Shown here: piece after piece, positions 1 to 8,301 of the stretch
Numbering within the stretch: the stretch's first letter is position 1
Layout: every line of letters begins with the position of its first letter
Assembly: GCF_002007205.1 (NCBI RefSeq)
Contig: NZ_LAZS01000005.1
Location: 868,001-932,000 of the forward strand
Source of the DNA: Ensifer adhaerens
GTDB lineage: Bacteria > Pseudomonadota > Alphaproteobacteria > Rhizobiales > Rhizobiaceae
Direction of reading: 5' to 3'
DNA length: 64,000 bases
Notes under the pieces: generated by a model
What the model was told of the DNA's origin: nothing
The model's input: the letters and a program-made list of their open reading frames with translations, nothing else
Databases searched by the model: none
Made by a program: the position numbers and the translations under genes

Positions 1-1288
1 GGCCGACGCTGAGGCTCTCGTTGAGGTCGCGGGTGCGGGCGATCAGCGTTTCGTTAAGCTGGCGCGCACGTTCGTTGAGCGCCGCATTCAGCTTCTCGGT
101 GCTGGCATCGAGCGAGGAGGCGCGCGTTTCGAACTGGCTGAGCAGATCCTCGCCGCGCTTCGTCAGCGTGTCGCTCAGTTGGTCGAGCCGGGTGTCGAAT
201 TCGGTGCTGAGGCCAAGGCCGGCTGCGGTGAGGCCTGAGAGCAGCGCATCGGTGCGGGTCGTCAGCATCGTGCCGATCGACTGCAGCGCGCCGTCGGACT
301 TCTCGCTGAGGGCGGCGGCGCGGGTGTCGATCAGCGAGGCAAAGGCTTCGCCCGAGATCGCGATGCGCGAGGCGATGTCTTCGCTCGCCTGTTCCAGATC
401 GTCCTTCAGCTTGCCATGGGCACCTGAAATTGCCGAGCGGATGCGCTCGGAATGGCCAATGATGGCTTCGCGCTCAAGGCCGAGTTCCTGCACCAGCGTG
501 CGCACGCGCAGCTCGTTCTCGCTGTAGCTGCGTTCAAGGGCGTTGACCTCGGAATGCACGAGCGTTTCGAGTTCGGTGGCGCGGGCAATGGTGCGCTCGA
601 TGCCTTCGTTCATCGCCGAAACTTCGCGGCGGACAGCCTGACCAACGGTCATGACGCGATCGGCAGCAGCCGTTTCCGGCTCGGCAAGGCGGAGTGCGAC
701 TTCCGCCATCGAGCGCGCGGCGTTGCGCAGTTCCTGCGCGCGGGCGATCATGATGGCGAAGGAGAAGAACAGCATGATCGGCAGCACGATGCCGATCGCG
801 ACGCCGACGGCGCCAGGGGTGGCGGCGAGGTCGCTCAGCGAGCGGATCTGCCAGATCTGCGGCCCGTAAAGAAGGTTGGCGACGCCAAGGCCGGCGACTG
901 CCCAGACGACCGACACCAGCGCAGCAACGCGGATCGCGGCGCGATTGGAGCGCACGTCGAGCGCGCGCAGCATCGCAGCCGGCGAACGGCGGCCATCGTC
1001 GTTGGCGGCGGAAAGGGACGGGGACTTGGGCGCAGGTTCCGGAGCGAGCGTCTTGGCCGCTTCTGCAGCACGTGCCCCGCGGGACTGTTCCGGCTGAGGC
1101 CGTGCTTTCTTGTTCTGATCGGGCGTCGCCGCCTGATTGGTGGGCTGAGACACATTTTCCTCCGGATCATCCAAGGAAGTCTTGTCATTCGGGCTCGATG
1201 CAAGCTCGTCGAAATCAATCTTCAGGGCCGCTTCCAGAGCCTGGAACGCCTTTTCGTCGATCGACTCATTGCTCTTTTTCGTCGCCAT
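1..1288 (-). CDS. Membrane-anchored coiled-coil protein (partial, C-terminus outside window)
   Basis: The reading frame runs open from an ATG at 1288 to the window edge, giving 429 residues with no stop. GAGG lies about 10 bases before the ATG. Residues 1-100 are polar, proline-rich and probably disordered. Two hydrophobic segments follow (about 118-140 and 160-182). The rest is a long, charged, heptad-like helical region rich in Glu, Arg, Ala and Leu with repeated short units such as LSDTLTKRGEDL and LNETLIARTRDL. Similar rhizobial proteins are often labelled kinesin-like or apolipoprotein-like because of the coiled coil; no motor domain is visible here. It may have a structural or envelope role, but the function is unknown. 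It is divergent from the Hpt gene. Confidence 0.8.
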   Translation of the reverse strand, partial: MATKKSNESIDEKAFQALEAALKIDFDELASSPNDKTSLDDPEENVSQPTNQAATPDQNKKARPQPEQSRGARAAEAAKTLAPEPAPKSPSLSAANDDGRRSPAAMLRALDVRSNRAAIRVAALVSVVWAVAGLGVANLLYGPQIWQIRSLSDLAATPGAVGVAIGIVLPIMLFFSFAIMIARAQELRNAARSMAEVALRLAEPETAAADRVMTVGQAVRREVSAMNEGIERTIARATELETLVHSEVNALERSYSENELRVRTLVQELGLEREAIIGHSERIRSAISGAHGKLKDDLEQASEDIASRIAISGEAFASLIDTRAAALSEKSDGALQSIGTMLTTRTDALLSGLTAAGLGLSTEFDTRLDQLSDTLTKRGEDLLSQFETRASSLDASTEKLNAALNERARQLNETLIARTRDLNESLSVG

Positions 1289-1826
1289 AGGGATACGCCT
1301 CATTACCTTTTGCCCAGAATGGGAAACCAGCCTTTGGCCCGAACCGGGCAGGGCGTCTTCCTCATGGGCGGTGACGGCAAGATACGCGCATCGGATCTAC
1401 GCAATACCCTACTGATCACCCACTGCATTGCCTCGACGGATAGTCGCATTTGTGGCCGAAAGGGACCACGCGTCGAGCTTATCCACCGGAACGGTTGCCA
1501 TTTTCGTACGCGGGGCCGTTCCTAAGCGTATCGTAGTGACACATTAGCTGGGTTCTTACAATTAAGAGCGCTCGGGGTTGATTAAAATCCTAATGAAATC
1601 TTAATGGGATAGGGGCCTAAAAGCCCGAAAAGATAAGGAAATCAGGGAGTTTAACGGACGTTAACCATTTCCCCAGAATCCTGCCTATATTGCGCCCGGT
1701 TTTAAGCCAATAGGTGCCGCGGCCCGCCGAAGATGGAAGTCTTGATAGTGCGGGCGGCGGCATCGCTCCTTGTGAAGCGATGCCGGAAACAGACCAACAT
1801 CAAACAAACAATAGGGAAATTGGCTC
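1289..1826. other. 538-bp divergent intergenic region
   Basis: This gap lies between the coiled-coil gene (minus) and the Hpt gene (plus). From about 1540 it becomes AT-rich. It holds a CtrA-like box with a -10 element (separate entry). A 9-bp inverted repeat, GGCATCGCT / AGCGATGCC, spans 1759-1784 and would form a hairpin in the Hpt leader. I see no credible coding sequence in it. Confidence 0.6.
1651..1691 (+). promoter_or_regulatory. Putative CtrA-controlled promoter of the Hpt gene
   Basis: TTAACGGACGTTAACCAT occupies 1651-1668: two TTAAC units 10 bp apart, the second extending to TTAACCAT, a CtrA half-site known from Caulobacter and rhizobia. A CTATAT(T) -10 element follows at 1685-1691. 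The TTAACCAT sits where the -35 hexamer should be, and no TTGAC is present. That is the usual arrangement of CtrA-activated promoters. The predicted transcript has a leader of about 130 bases. The spacing is one base shorter than the canonical TTAA-N7-TTAA. Confidence 0.5.
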
Positions 1827-2195
1827 ATGGCGGCCCTCAGGATTGCCTTTGAAGCCCCGGATAGTCCGGGAAACTCTTCTGCGTCAGGCAAAAAGCCGAT
1901 CGACTTTGCGCATCTCGCCGTTCAGACGATGGGTGACAAGGCGCTCGAAATCGAAGTGCTGCAACTCTTTGCGCGCCAGGCGCGCCAGGTCTTGAAGGAG
2001 ATCGTCGAGGGCGAGGGCATCGTGCGCGCCCAGGCCGCCCACCGGCTGAAGGGCGCAGCCCTCGCGGTTGGTGCAGTGGATGTCGCGAGCGTCGCCGGTG
2101 CGATCGAACACAATCCGGCCGAAGCCTCGTTCTGCGACAGGCTCGCAGACGCCGTACTCGAAGCCGAACTCTTCATTCTGAAGCTCTGCCGCTAA
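1827..2195 (+). CDS. Small Hpt-domain phosphotransfer protein
   Basis: The 122-residue protein is a single histidine-phosphotransfer domain of helical composition. The signature AHRLKGAALAVGA has the expected phospho-accepting His72 in the H-x-x-K-G context. Such proteins shuttle phosphate between a hybrid histidine kinase and a response regulator in the cytoplasm. No kinase or regulator adjoins it; the nearest hybrid kinase in the window is CckA, 12 kb away. AGGG precedes the ATG at a long spacing. The upstream CtrA-like promoter suggests cell-cycle control, but its partners are unknown. Confidence 0.8.
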   Translation: MAALRIAFEAPDSPGNSSASGKKPIDFAHLAVQTMGDKALEIEVLQLFARQARQVLKEIVEGEGIVRAQAAHRLKGAALAVGAVDVASVAGAIEHNPAEASFCDRLADAVLEAELFILKLCR

Positions 2196-2428
2196 GGCTC
2201 AAGGATGGATGGGGGCCATGCCGGCCCCGATCCGCCGATCGATCCCCGCTTCCTACAGCAAGGCATCGCGCCCACGGTGGTCGCGGCCGCAGCGATGCAC
2301 GGAATGATGGCCGTTGTTGACTGGCCGGCCGATTTGTTGGAAGAACTTTCCCTGAATTTGCGCCCGCGGCGTTCCTTCTCAAAAGGCCTTGCGCCCGGCC
2401 AATCCAACAGTTCATTCCGGAAAGAGAC

Positions 2429-2749
2429 ATGACAAAACTTAACATCGTTGCCTTTGATGGCGCGCGCCATGAACTTAATGTCGAGAACGGCTCGACGGTC
2501 ATGGAAAACGCCGTGCGCAATTCGGTTCCCGGTATTGAAGCCGAATGCGGCGGGGCCTGCGCCTGTGCCACCTGTCATGTCTATGTCGACGATGCCTGGG
2601 CGGCGACCGTCGGCGCCCCGGAAGCCATGGAAGAAGACATGCTGGACTTTGCCTACGACGTGCGGCCGACGTCGCGGCTTTCCTGTCAGATCAAGATGAG
2701 CGATGCACTCGACGGTCTCGTCGTCCACGTGCCGGAGCGTCAGGCCTAA
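2429..2749 (+). CDS. fdxB: [2Fe-2S] ferredoxin, adrenodoxin/ISC type
   Basis: The 106-residue protein matches the length of vertebrate-type ferredoxins. Cluster ligands are visible as C-x5-C-x2-C in [14 protein letters not shown], with a fourth Cys in RLSCQIKM. It is a cytoplasmic one-electron carrier, in this family typically serving Fe-S assembly or cytochrome P450s. GGAAAGAG lies just before the ATG. No isc/suf gene or P450 adjoins it, so the partner cannot be named. The symbol is used by analogy with other alphaproteobacterial ferredoxins of this type. Confidence 0.85.
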   Translation: MTKLNIVAFDGARHELNVENGSTVMENAVRNSVPGIEAECGGACACATCHVYVDDAWAATVGAPEAMEEDMLDFAYDVRPTSRLSCQIKMSDALDGLVVHVPERQA

Positions 2750-3188
2750 CGCCGCGCCTGCCTCATACGCCTTGCTTCTGAGATCCCCGCAAAAAAAGCG
2801 CCTCGCCGGTCGTTGGACAAGCGAGGCGAGGAGGGCGCATCGCATACAGATGAGGGAGGGAACATCTGCTGCACCAAGACACGCCAGGAGAACCCATTCC
2901 GGCTCCGCTGTTCGATTTCTTCTTTTTCTTTTCAAGTGAACAACGTTGCGCAATTCAAAGTAAAGGCAACATCTAAGCTTATCGCGCCGCGACCGCGTCG
3001 CGCTTAATCTATTCTCTTCGTGGGGCTAGTCTTTGTCCCGGCCCCTCTTTCCATGGTTTGAATATAGATGAGTCGCTGGCCGGCAGCCATCGTTATATTT
3101 CACCAATAAAATACTGTGGGTATTGCCGCCGAAATATGCCGGGCCAGGACTATAGTCAGGCTCTTCTTCAGGGCGTCGGCGTTGCTAC
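2750..3188. other. Intergenic region between ferredoxin and DUF922 genes
   Basis: This 439-bp gap lies between two convergent genes. It contains the terminator-like hairpin at 2791-2828 and an AT-richer stretch around 2930-3130. Short open frames in it overlap the DUF922 gene and have no domain-like content. I see no RNA gene that I can support. Confidence 0.5.
2791..2828 (-). terminator. Intrinsic terminator, minus orientation
   Basis: CGCCTCGC (2799-2806) pairs with GCGAGGCG (2821-2828). On the minus strand the stem is followed by seven T residues (A-run at 2791-2797). It faces transcripts from the DUF922 gene, although about 360 bp beyond its stop codon. It may also block antisense reading into the ferredoxin gene. 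Confidence 0.55.
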
Positions 3189-3818
3189 CTACTGTTGCGC
3201 TTTCTTGAGCGTTTCCAAGCGGTATTGCAGCAGCCGGATCATGCGCTTGTCGAAGTTGGCGGCCTCGGTGCGGTCGAAGCGGGCCTGATCCTTGTCATGG
3301 GCCTCGATTGCGGTCGCGCTTACGCGGGCGACGCTTGCCTGCATCTCTTCACAAGTGTCCTGCGGCTTCAGCGCGAGGAACATCTTTTCCATGCGGCGGG
3401 CGTGATTGCGGGCGATTTCCGCGTGGCGCTCCTCGTGGCGCTTGATGTCGCTCGACAGCGTGTCCCAGACGAGAGCCAGGTCGCGGCCGGCCTGGCGGCG
3501 GTACTTCCAGCGCGGCAGAATGATGCGCGTGTTGAGGGTGACGCGCGCCGAGCCGACGGCGCAGCGTCCGTTGCGGCTGACATAGGTGATCGAGCCGCCG
3601 AACTTGATGCGGGTGGCACCCGGGTGGCGGGCGCCAGTCGACTTCATCAGCGGTCCGCTTGCCGACAATGCCTTGTCCAGTTCTTCAGCCGTTCTGCCAC
3701 CGATCGAAAAATACGAAAAACTTTTGTTGACGACGGTTTCACCCGAGGCTGCACCGAGCGGGGTGGCAACCAGGAGGGTCAGAAGGACGACTTTGAACGG
3801 GACGCGTACTCGGGACAT
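3189..3818 (-). CDS. DUF922-family secreted putative Zn-dependent protease
   Basis: 209 residues from an ATG at 3818; a TTG one codon upstream is the alternative. An N-terminal signal peptide of about 25 residues (RVPFKVVLLTLLVATPLGAASG) is followed by a mature domain carrying HEERH (His128-Glu129, His132), the HExxH zinc/catalytic motif, and a further HAEIARNHA. This matches DUF922, annotated as predicted periplasmic Zn-dependent proteases. No substrate is known. It is divergent from folP, and its terminator candidate lies well downstream. Confidence 0.8.
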   Translation of the reverse strand: MSRVRVPFKVVLLTLLVATPLGAASGETVVNKSFSYFSIGGRTAEELDKALSASGPLMKSTGARHPGATRIKFGGSITYVSRNGRCAVGSARVTLNTRIILPRWKYRRQAGRDLALVWDTLSSDIKRHEERHAEIARNHARRMEKMFLALKPQDTCEEMQASVARVSATAIEAHDKDQARFDRTEAANFDKRMIRLLQYRLETLKKAQQ

Positions 3819-3925
3819 CAATGCGTGGTTCTCTTCGGTTGAACTTCAATCAAGCTTGGGGCATAGCCAGCGCCGGTGCAACAGCAAAACGATAGCTCCC
3901 GGCCGTATGCGGATCGTGAGGGAAA

Positions 3926-4777
3926 ATGACTTACAATCCATTTCAGAAATTTAGCTGGAAGCTTGCGCATGGGCGCAGCCTCGAACTCGGCCCGCGTGGC
4001 GTTTTGATGGCGATCGTCAATGTTACCCCGGATTCTTTTTCCGATGGCGGCCGTTTCATCGACGCCGTTGCCGCGGCAGCACAGGGCGTGCGTTGTCTGG
4101 AGGAAGGCGCTTTGATCCTCGACATCGGTGGGGAATCCACGCGACCGGACGCAGCCCCCGTCAGCGCCGAGGAAGAACAGGCGCGCATCCTGCCGGTGAT
4201 CTCGGCGCTTTCGCGCGATACCGATGCAGTGATCTCGGTCGACACATACAGAGCATCAACCGCCCGCATGGCAGTGGAGGCCGGCGCGCATATCGTCAAT
4301 GACGTGCATGGCCTGCAGCGCGAACCGGACATCGCCGCTGTGGCCGCAGCCACCGGGGCCGGGTTGTGCATCATGCATACCGGCCGGGATCGGGACAAAC
4401 TGCCCGACGTGGTCGCCGATCAGTTTCATTTCCTTGAGCGTTCGCTGGAGATCGCCCGGGCGGCCGGCGTGGAGCGGGATCGCATCGTGCTCGACCCGGG
4501 CTTCGGTTTTGCCAAGGATACCGACGAAAACCTGGAGCTGATGGCGCGGTTCGGCGAGTTGCACCGCTTCGAGTTGCCGTTCCTCGTCGGAACATCGCGC
4601 AAGCGCTTCGTCGGGGCGATCAGTGGCCGCGAGGCTGCCGACCGGGATGTGGCGACGGCCGCGACGACGGCGCTGCTGCGCGTTGCCGGTGCTGCGATTT
4701 TCCGCGTACACGATGTCGCAAACAGCAAGGATGCGCTGGCAGTGGCGGATGCTATGCTCAGTGCCAGAGCGGGGTGA
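3926..4777 (+). CDS. folP: Dihydropteroate synthase
   Basis: 283 residues, the usual DHPS length. It condenses 6-hydroxymethyl-dihydropterin pyrophosphate with p-aminobenzoate in folate synthesis. Both family signatures are present: NVTPDSFSDGG (32-42) and DIGGESTRP (66-74), plus DPGFGFAKD and GTSRKRF for pterin and pABA binding. It is the first gene of the cluster folP-folB-folK; the gap to folB is 118 bp. The TIM-barrel appears complete with no odd substitutions. Confidence 0.97.
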   Translation: MTYNPFQKFSWKLAHGRSLELGPRGVLMAIVNVTPDSFSDGGRFIDAVAAAAQGVRCLEEGALILDIGGESTRPDAAPVSAEEEQARILPVISALSRDTDAVISVDTYRASTARMAVEAGAHIVNDVHGLQREPDIAAVAAATGAGLCIMHTGRDRDKLPDVVADQFHFLERSLEIARAAGVERDRIVLDPGFGFAKDTDENLELMARFGELHRFELPFLVGTSRKRFVGAISGREAADRDVATAATTALLRVAGAAIFRVHDVANSKDALAVADAMLSARAG

Positions 4778-4895
4778 GCAAGGTGCGCACCGTTTTGCCC
4801 GCAGTCCGCTCCAACAAAAATGATCACGGTCATGATTTGGGTCGATCGGACGAAAAATCATCGCGATCCAGAAACAATCGACGGGACGGAGAAGC

Positions 4896-5264
4896 ATGAG
4901 CCCGACCTACATCATCACTCTCAAGAACTGTGCCTTCTTCGCCCGTCATGGCGTCTTCGACGAGGAGGAACTGCTCGGGCAGCGCTTCTTCGTCGACGCC
5001 GAACTGGAGGTGGAGCAGGGAACGGCGCTGGTCGACGACTCGATCGAAGACACCGTGCACTACGGCATCGCCTTCCAGGAGATCGAGCGCATCGTTACCG
5101 GGCGGCGCCGCTATCTGATCGAGGCGCTGGCGCTGGAAGTGGCAAAGACCCTCTGTGTCCGCTTTCCGCAGATCAAGCGCGCCAAGGTTTCCATCCGCAA
5201 GCCGAATGCGCCCGTGCCGGGCGTGCTCGACTATGTCGAAGTGACGGTCGAGCATGTCGTCTGA
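4896..5264 (+). CDS. folB: Dihydroneopterin aldolase
   Basis: 122 residues, typical for FolB, which cleaves dihydroneopterin to hydroxymethyl-dihydropterin and glycolaldehyde. The N-terminal FFARHGVFDEEELLGQRF segment carries the active-site acidic cluster (residues 22-25). The C-terminal RKPNAPVPG carries the catalytic Lys102. Its last 11 bases overlap the start of folK in another frame, so the two are translationally coupled. Confidence 0.95.
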   Translation: MSPTYIITLKNCAFFARHGVFDEEELLGQRFFVDAELEVEQGTALVDDSIEDTVHYGIAFQEIERIVTGRRRYLIEALALEVAKTLCVRFPQIKRAKVSIRKPNAPVPGVLDYVEVTVEHVV

Positions 5265-5778
5265 GGCTGACTGGCGCGTCGCCACGCTCGGCCTCGGTGG
5301 CAATCTAGGCGATCCTCGCAAGGCGATGAGCGAAGCCCTCCAGGCGCTCGATGCGCGCAAAGACTGCGTTGTCGAGGCCGTGTCGCGGCTCTATCGAACG
5401 CCACCGTGGGGAAAGACGGACCAGGCATGGTTCTTCAACGCGTGCGCTCAAGTCAGGACGACCTTGAAGCCGGAGGCTCTGCTCGACGCCTGCCTCGACA
5501 TAGAGCGTTCGATGAAACGGGTGCGCGACGAGCGCTGGGGACCGCGCACGCTCGATATCGACGTTCTGACCTATGAAGGGGTGGCGCAGGCGGAAACAAG
5601 GCTGGAAGTGCCGCATCCCAGAATGACGGATCGTGGCTTCGTGCTGATGCCGCTTGCCGACTTTGCGTCGGGGATGACGGTACGCGGGCGTCCGGTCGGA
5701 GCCTGGTTGCGTGACGCGGATGTCGCGGGAATTGAGGTGGCCGACGAGGATGCCGGCTGGTGGCGCTCGAAAGGCTGA
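5254..5778 (+). CDS. folK: 2-amino-4-hydroxy-6-hydroxymethyldihydropteridine diphosphokinase (HPPK)
   Basis: 174 residues. It transfers pyrophosphate from ATP to hydroxymethyl-dihydropterin, supplying FolP. Recognisable blocks are LGLGGNLGDP at the N-terminus, GPRTLDIDVLTYE (the metal/pterin motif), and VPHPRMTDRGFVLMPLADFA. It ends the fol cluster; a strong hairpin follows at 5811. All three fol genes needed after dihydroneopterin lie together here. Confidence 0.96.
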   Translation: MSSEADWRVATLGLGGNLGDPRKAMSEALQALDARKDCVVEAVSRLYRTPPWGKTDQAWFFNACAQVRTTLKPEALLDACLDIERSMKRVRDERWGPRTLDIDVLTYEGVAQAETRLEVPHPRMTDRGFVLMPLADFASGMTVRGRPVGAWLRDADVAGIEVADEDAGWWRSKG

Positions 5779-5810
5779 GCGAGCCCCTCATGTTCGCAAT
5801 GTACTCGAAA

Positions 5811-5847
5811 CGACAAAGCCCCGGTCGATGCCGGGGCTTTGTCGTTT
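5811..5847. terminator. Bidirectional intrinsic terminator after folK
   Basis: CGACAAAGCCCCGG pairs with CCGGGGCTTTGTCG around a short loop, a near-perfect 14-bp stem followed by TTT. It lies between the convergent folK and the secreted-protein gene and can serve both. Confidence 0.75.
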
Positions 5848-5863
5848 GATCGGGCGTTTGACG

Positions 5864-6415
5864 TTACTTGATCGAACCGACGGCGATCGTGTCGATCTGG
5901 CGGTTGAGGCTGACGCCGATGACGGGGACCATCGTCTCTTCGACCTTGACAGAGATGGTGATGTTCATCGTCTGGTCGTCCTGGAGACGCGCGATCATGG
6001 CGCCGTTCAACTTCTTGCGGTTGATGCCGACGACCACCTTGTCCTTGGCGACGTTGCCGGAAACGATATCGAGGCCCTTGCCGTCGGCGCCGTCGAGGAA
6101 TTTGCCGGTATAGGTGTTGCCCTTCTGGGTGATCAGTGCCGACATCGGCTGCTTGAACACGCCGACGCGGCAGAAGCCGTCGAGCTTGATGCCGGTATCG
6201 TCGCCGGCGACCGGTTCACCTGAGAGATCGCAGGTGAACTTGGTGCCCTTGTACTTGCCCGCGACGATCTCGCCCGGGCCCTTCCACTGGCCTGAGACCC
6301 TCTCGAAGAAGGCCTTGTCCTTGGCGCCGGAGAAAGCCGGTGTCGCAAGGCCGACGGTGGCTGCAAGCGCGAAGGCGGCAGCGCCGCGAGCGATCAAAGA
6401 AGGGCGCGAGAACAT
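5864..6415 (-). CDS. Secreted hypothetical protein
   Basis: 183 residues from the ATG at 6415; a frame extension to 6436 adds seven residues ahead of the signal peptide and is less likely. A clear signal peptide (FSRPSLIARGAAAFALAATV, then GLATPAFSG) precedes a mature domain of about 155 residues with alternating beta-like segments and FTCDLSG and FCRVGVF, whose two cysteines could form a disulphide in the periplasm. I do not recognise the family. It is divergent from the cytochrome b561 gene. Confidence 0.7.
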   Translation of the reverse strand: MFSRPSLIARGAAAFALAATVGLATPAFSGAKDKAFFERVSGQWKGPGEIVAGKYKGTKFTCDLSGEPVAGDDTGIKLDGFCRVGVFKQPMSALITQKGNTYTGKFLDGADGKGLDIVSGNVAKDKVVVGINRKKLNGAMIARLQDDQTMNITISVKVEETMVPVIGVSLNRQIDTIAVGSIK

Positions 6416-6652
6416 AAACGATCCTTGATGGGTCAACGTCCGAAACTGAAAGCCACATTTGCGCGCAAATGGTTAATGGACGGTTTCTGCGCGGTGTGCG
6501 TTGCGGCTTCTTTGTGGCCGAAAATCGCATTGACCACAGCATTCTTGGCTTTGGAAATACAGGGGGTTGGCGGATTTCGGCAGGCATTGTGCGGGGACAT
6601 GAAACTTGCCCCAATCGCGCTACGTATAGCCATGGGAAACGGGAGATTTCCC

Positions 6653-7513
6653 ATGACAACGGCACATGATTCCGAATCGACGGCGTCGGAGGCGCAGCCA
6701 AGCCCGGTGATATCGCGGCACCGGTTGACCACGCGGCTTACCCATTGGGGATGGGCCGGTGCATTGTTCTTTCTGTTCCTCAGCGGCCTGCAGATCTTCA
6801 ACGCGCATCCGGTGCTCTATGTCGGGCAGCAATCGGGCTTTGCCTACGATAACAGCGTCCTGTCGATAAGCCCTGTTCGCGAGAGAGGCGGTGAGGTTCG
6901 CGGCCTGACGACCGTATTGGGGCTGAGCTTTGACACCACCGGTGTCCTTGGCGTCAGCGGGCCGGAAAAAGAGAGAGCCTATCGGGCCTTTCCGGCCTGG
7001 TTGACCGTGCCCTCCTACCAGGACCTCGCCACCGGCCGCGTCGTGCATTTCTTCTTCGCCTGGATCCTTGCGACCGTCTACGCCGTCTGGCTGGTCGGGA
7101 GCGCGATCAACGGTCACCTACGGCGGGACATTCTTCCCGGTTTGGCCGATATCCGCGCCTTGCCCGCGGCCTTCGTCGCGCATCTGCGGTTTCGCTTCGA
7201 ACATGACGGGCGTTACAACAGCTTGCAGAAACTCTCCTACGCCATTGTTCTTCTGGTCTTTTTCCCGCTCATGATCATGACCGGGCTGACGATGTCGCCG
7301 AGCATGGACGCCGGCTGGCCCTGGCTGGTTCAACTCTTTGGCGGCAGGCAGACGGCTCGCACGATCCACTTCGTCGTAATGCTTCTGCTCCTCGGCTTCT
7401 TCGCAGTGCACATCGCCATGGTGTTTGCCGCCGGTCCGATCAACGAGATGCGGTCGATGATAACAGGACGTTATAGCATCAGGCGTTCGGTGGACCGGGG
7501 AGGACGAACATGA
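6653..7513 (+). CDS. Cytochrome b561-family membrane protein
   Basis: 286 residues from the ATG at 6653, preceded by GGGAG; the frame is open further upstream but lacks a ribosome site. Four main hydrophobic helices carry histidines suitable for haem b: TTRLTHWGWAGALFFLFL (His31), VVHFFFAWIL, the helix near ALAIVLLVFFPLMIMTGL, and IHFVVMLLLLGFFAVHIAM. It would pass electrons from the quinol pool to a periplasmic partner. Its stop overlaps the start of the molybdo-oxidoreductase gene by four bases (ATGA), so that protein is the likely partner, as in YedYZ/MsrPQ-like pairs. Confidence 0.85.
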   Translation: MTTAHDSESTASEAQPSPVISRHRLTTRLTHWGWAGALFFLFLSGLQIFNAHPVLYVGQQSGFAYDNSVLSISPVRERGGEVRGLTTVLGLSFDTTGVLGVSGPEKERAYRAFPAWLTVPSYQDLATGRVVHFFFAWILATVYAVWLVGSAINGHLRRDILPGLADIRALPAAFVAHLRFRFEHDGRYNSLQKLSYAIVLLVFFPLMIMTGLTMSPSMDAGWPWLVQLFGGRQTARTIHFVVMLLLLGFFAVHIAMVFAAGPINEMRSMITGRYSIRRSVDRGGRT

Positions 7514-8301
7514 GCGCGTTCCTCCTCAGTCGCAGGCGCTTCCTGACGGCGGCGGGGGCAACGGTCTCGTCGTTGCCGCTTGCCGGGTGCGACGCGCTCG
7601 ACGGCCTCATTGTCAACGACAGTCCTGTGCGCCGCCTTCTCGCATCCGCCAACAGCCTTACTTACCGAGCACAGCGGCTGCTGGTCCCGGCTGATCGGCT
7701 GGCGCCGGAATTTGCCGAGAGCGAGATCCGGCAGGCGCAACGACCGAACGGCTCCACCGACCCGGGTGATGCGACCTATCTCGCGCTGAAGCAGGACGAT
7801 TTCGCCGGTTATCGGCTTCATGTTTCCGGCCTGGTCGAGCGACCGCTGCACCTGACACTCGAAGAGCTTCGCAACATGCCGTCGCGCACCCAGATCACCC
7901 GGCATGACTGCGTCGAAGGCTGGAGCTGCATTGCCAAGTGGAGCGGCGTTGCCCTTTCTCGTGTCCTCGATGAAGCCCGGGTGAAGCCCGAGGCGCTCTA
8001 TGTCGTCTTCCACTGCTTCGACAGCATGCCGCTCGGGCTTGCCGGTTCGGTTGCCTACTACGAATCGATCGACATGGTCGATGCGCGCCATCCGCAGACG
8101 ATCCTCGCCTACGGCTTGAACGATGAAGTTTTGCCGGTTGCCAACGGCGCACCGCTGCGGGTCCGGGTCGAACGCCAGCTGGGTTACAAGATGGCGAAAT
8201 ACATCCGCGCGATCGAAATCACTGCCGATCTCGCGCCCTTCGGGCGTGGCGGCGGTGGTTACTGGGAAGATCTCGGCTACGACTGGTATGCGGGGATCTA
8301 G
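7510..8301 (+). CDS. Tat-exported molybdopterin-dependent oxidoreductase (sulfite-oxidase fold)
   Basis: 263 residues. SRRRFL at 7-12 is a twin-arginine signal. LAGC at 24-27 is a lipobox, so the protein may be a periplasmic lipoprotein. The RHDCVEGWSC segment supplies Cys134, the expected molybdenum thiolate ligand of the sulfite oxidase/YedY superfamily. The C-terminal dimerisation domain of true sulfite oxidases is absent. It is translationally coupled to the cytochrome b561 gene, pointing to a membrane-linked reductase or dehydrogenase of unknown substrate. The TAG stop codon lies inside a 107-bp repeat. Confidence 0.87.
   Translation: MSAFLLSRRRFLTAAGATVSSLPLAGCDALDGLIVNDSPVRRLLASANSLTYRAQRLLVPADRLAPEFAESEIRQAQRPNGSTDPGDATYLALKQDDFAGYRLHVSGLVERPLHLTLEELRNMPSRTQITRHDCVEGWSCIAKWSGVALSRVLDEARVKPEALYVVFHCFDSMPLGLAGSVAYYESIDMVDARHPQTILAYGLNDEVLPVANGAPLRVRVERQLGYKMAKYIRAIEITADLAPFGRGGGGYWEDLGYDWYAGI

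Noticed and set aside
2196-2428. Small frames between the Hpt and ferredoxin genes
   Set aside because: They lack a ribosome site or conserved features, and a GC-rich inverted repeat near 2210-2230 explains part of the apparent structure.
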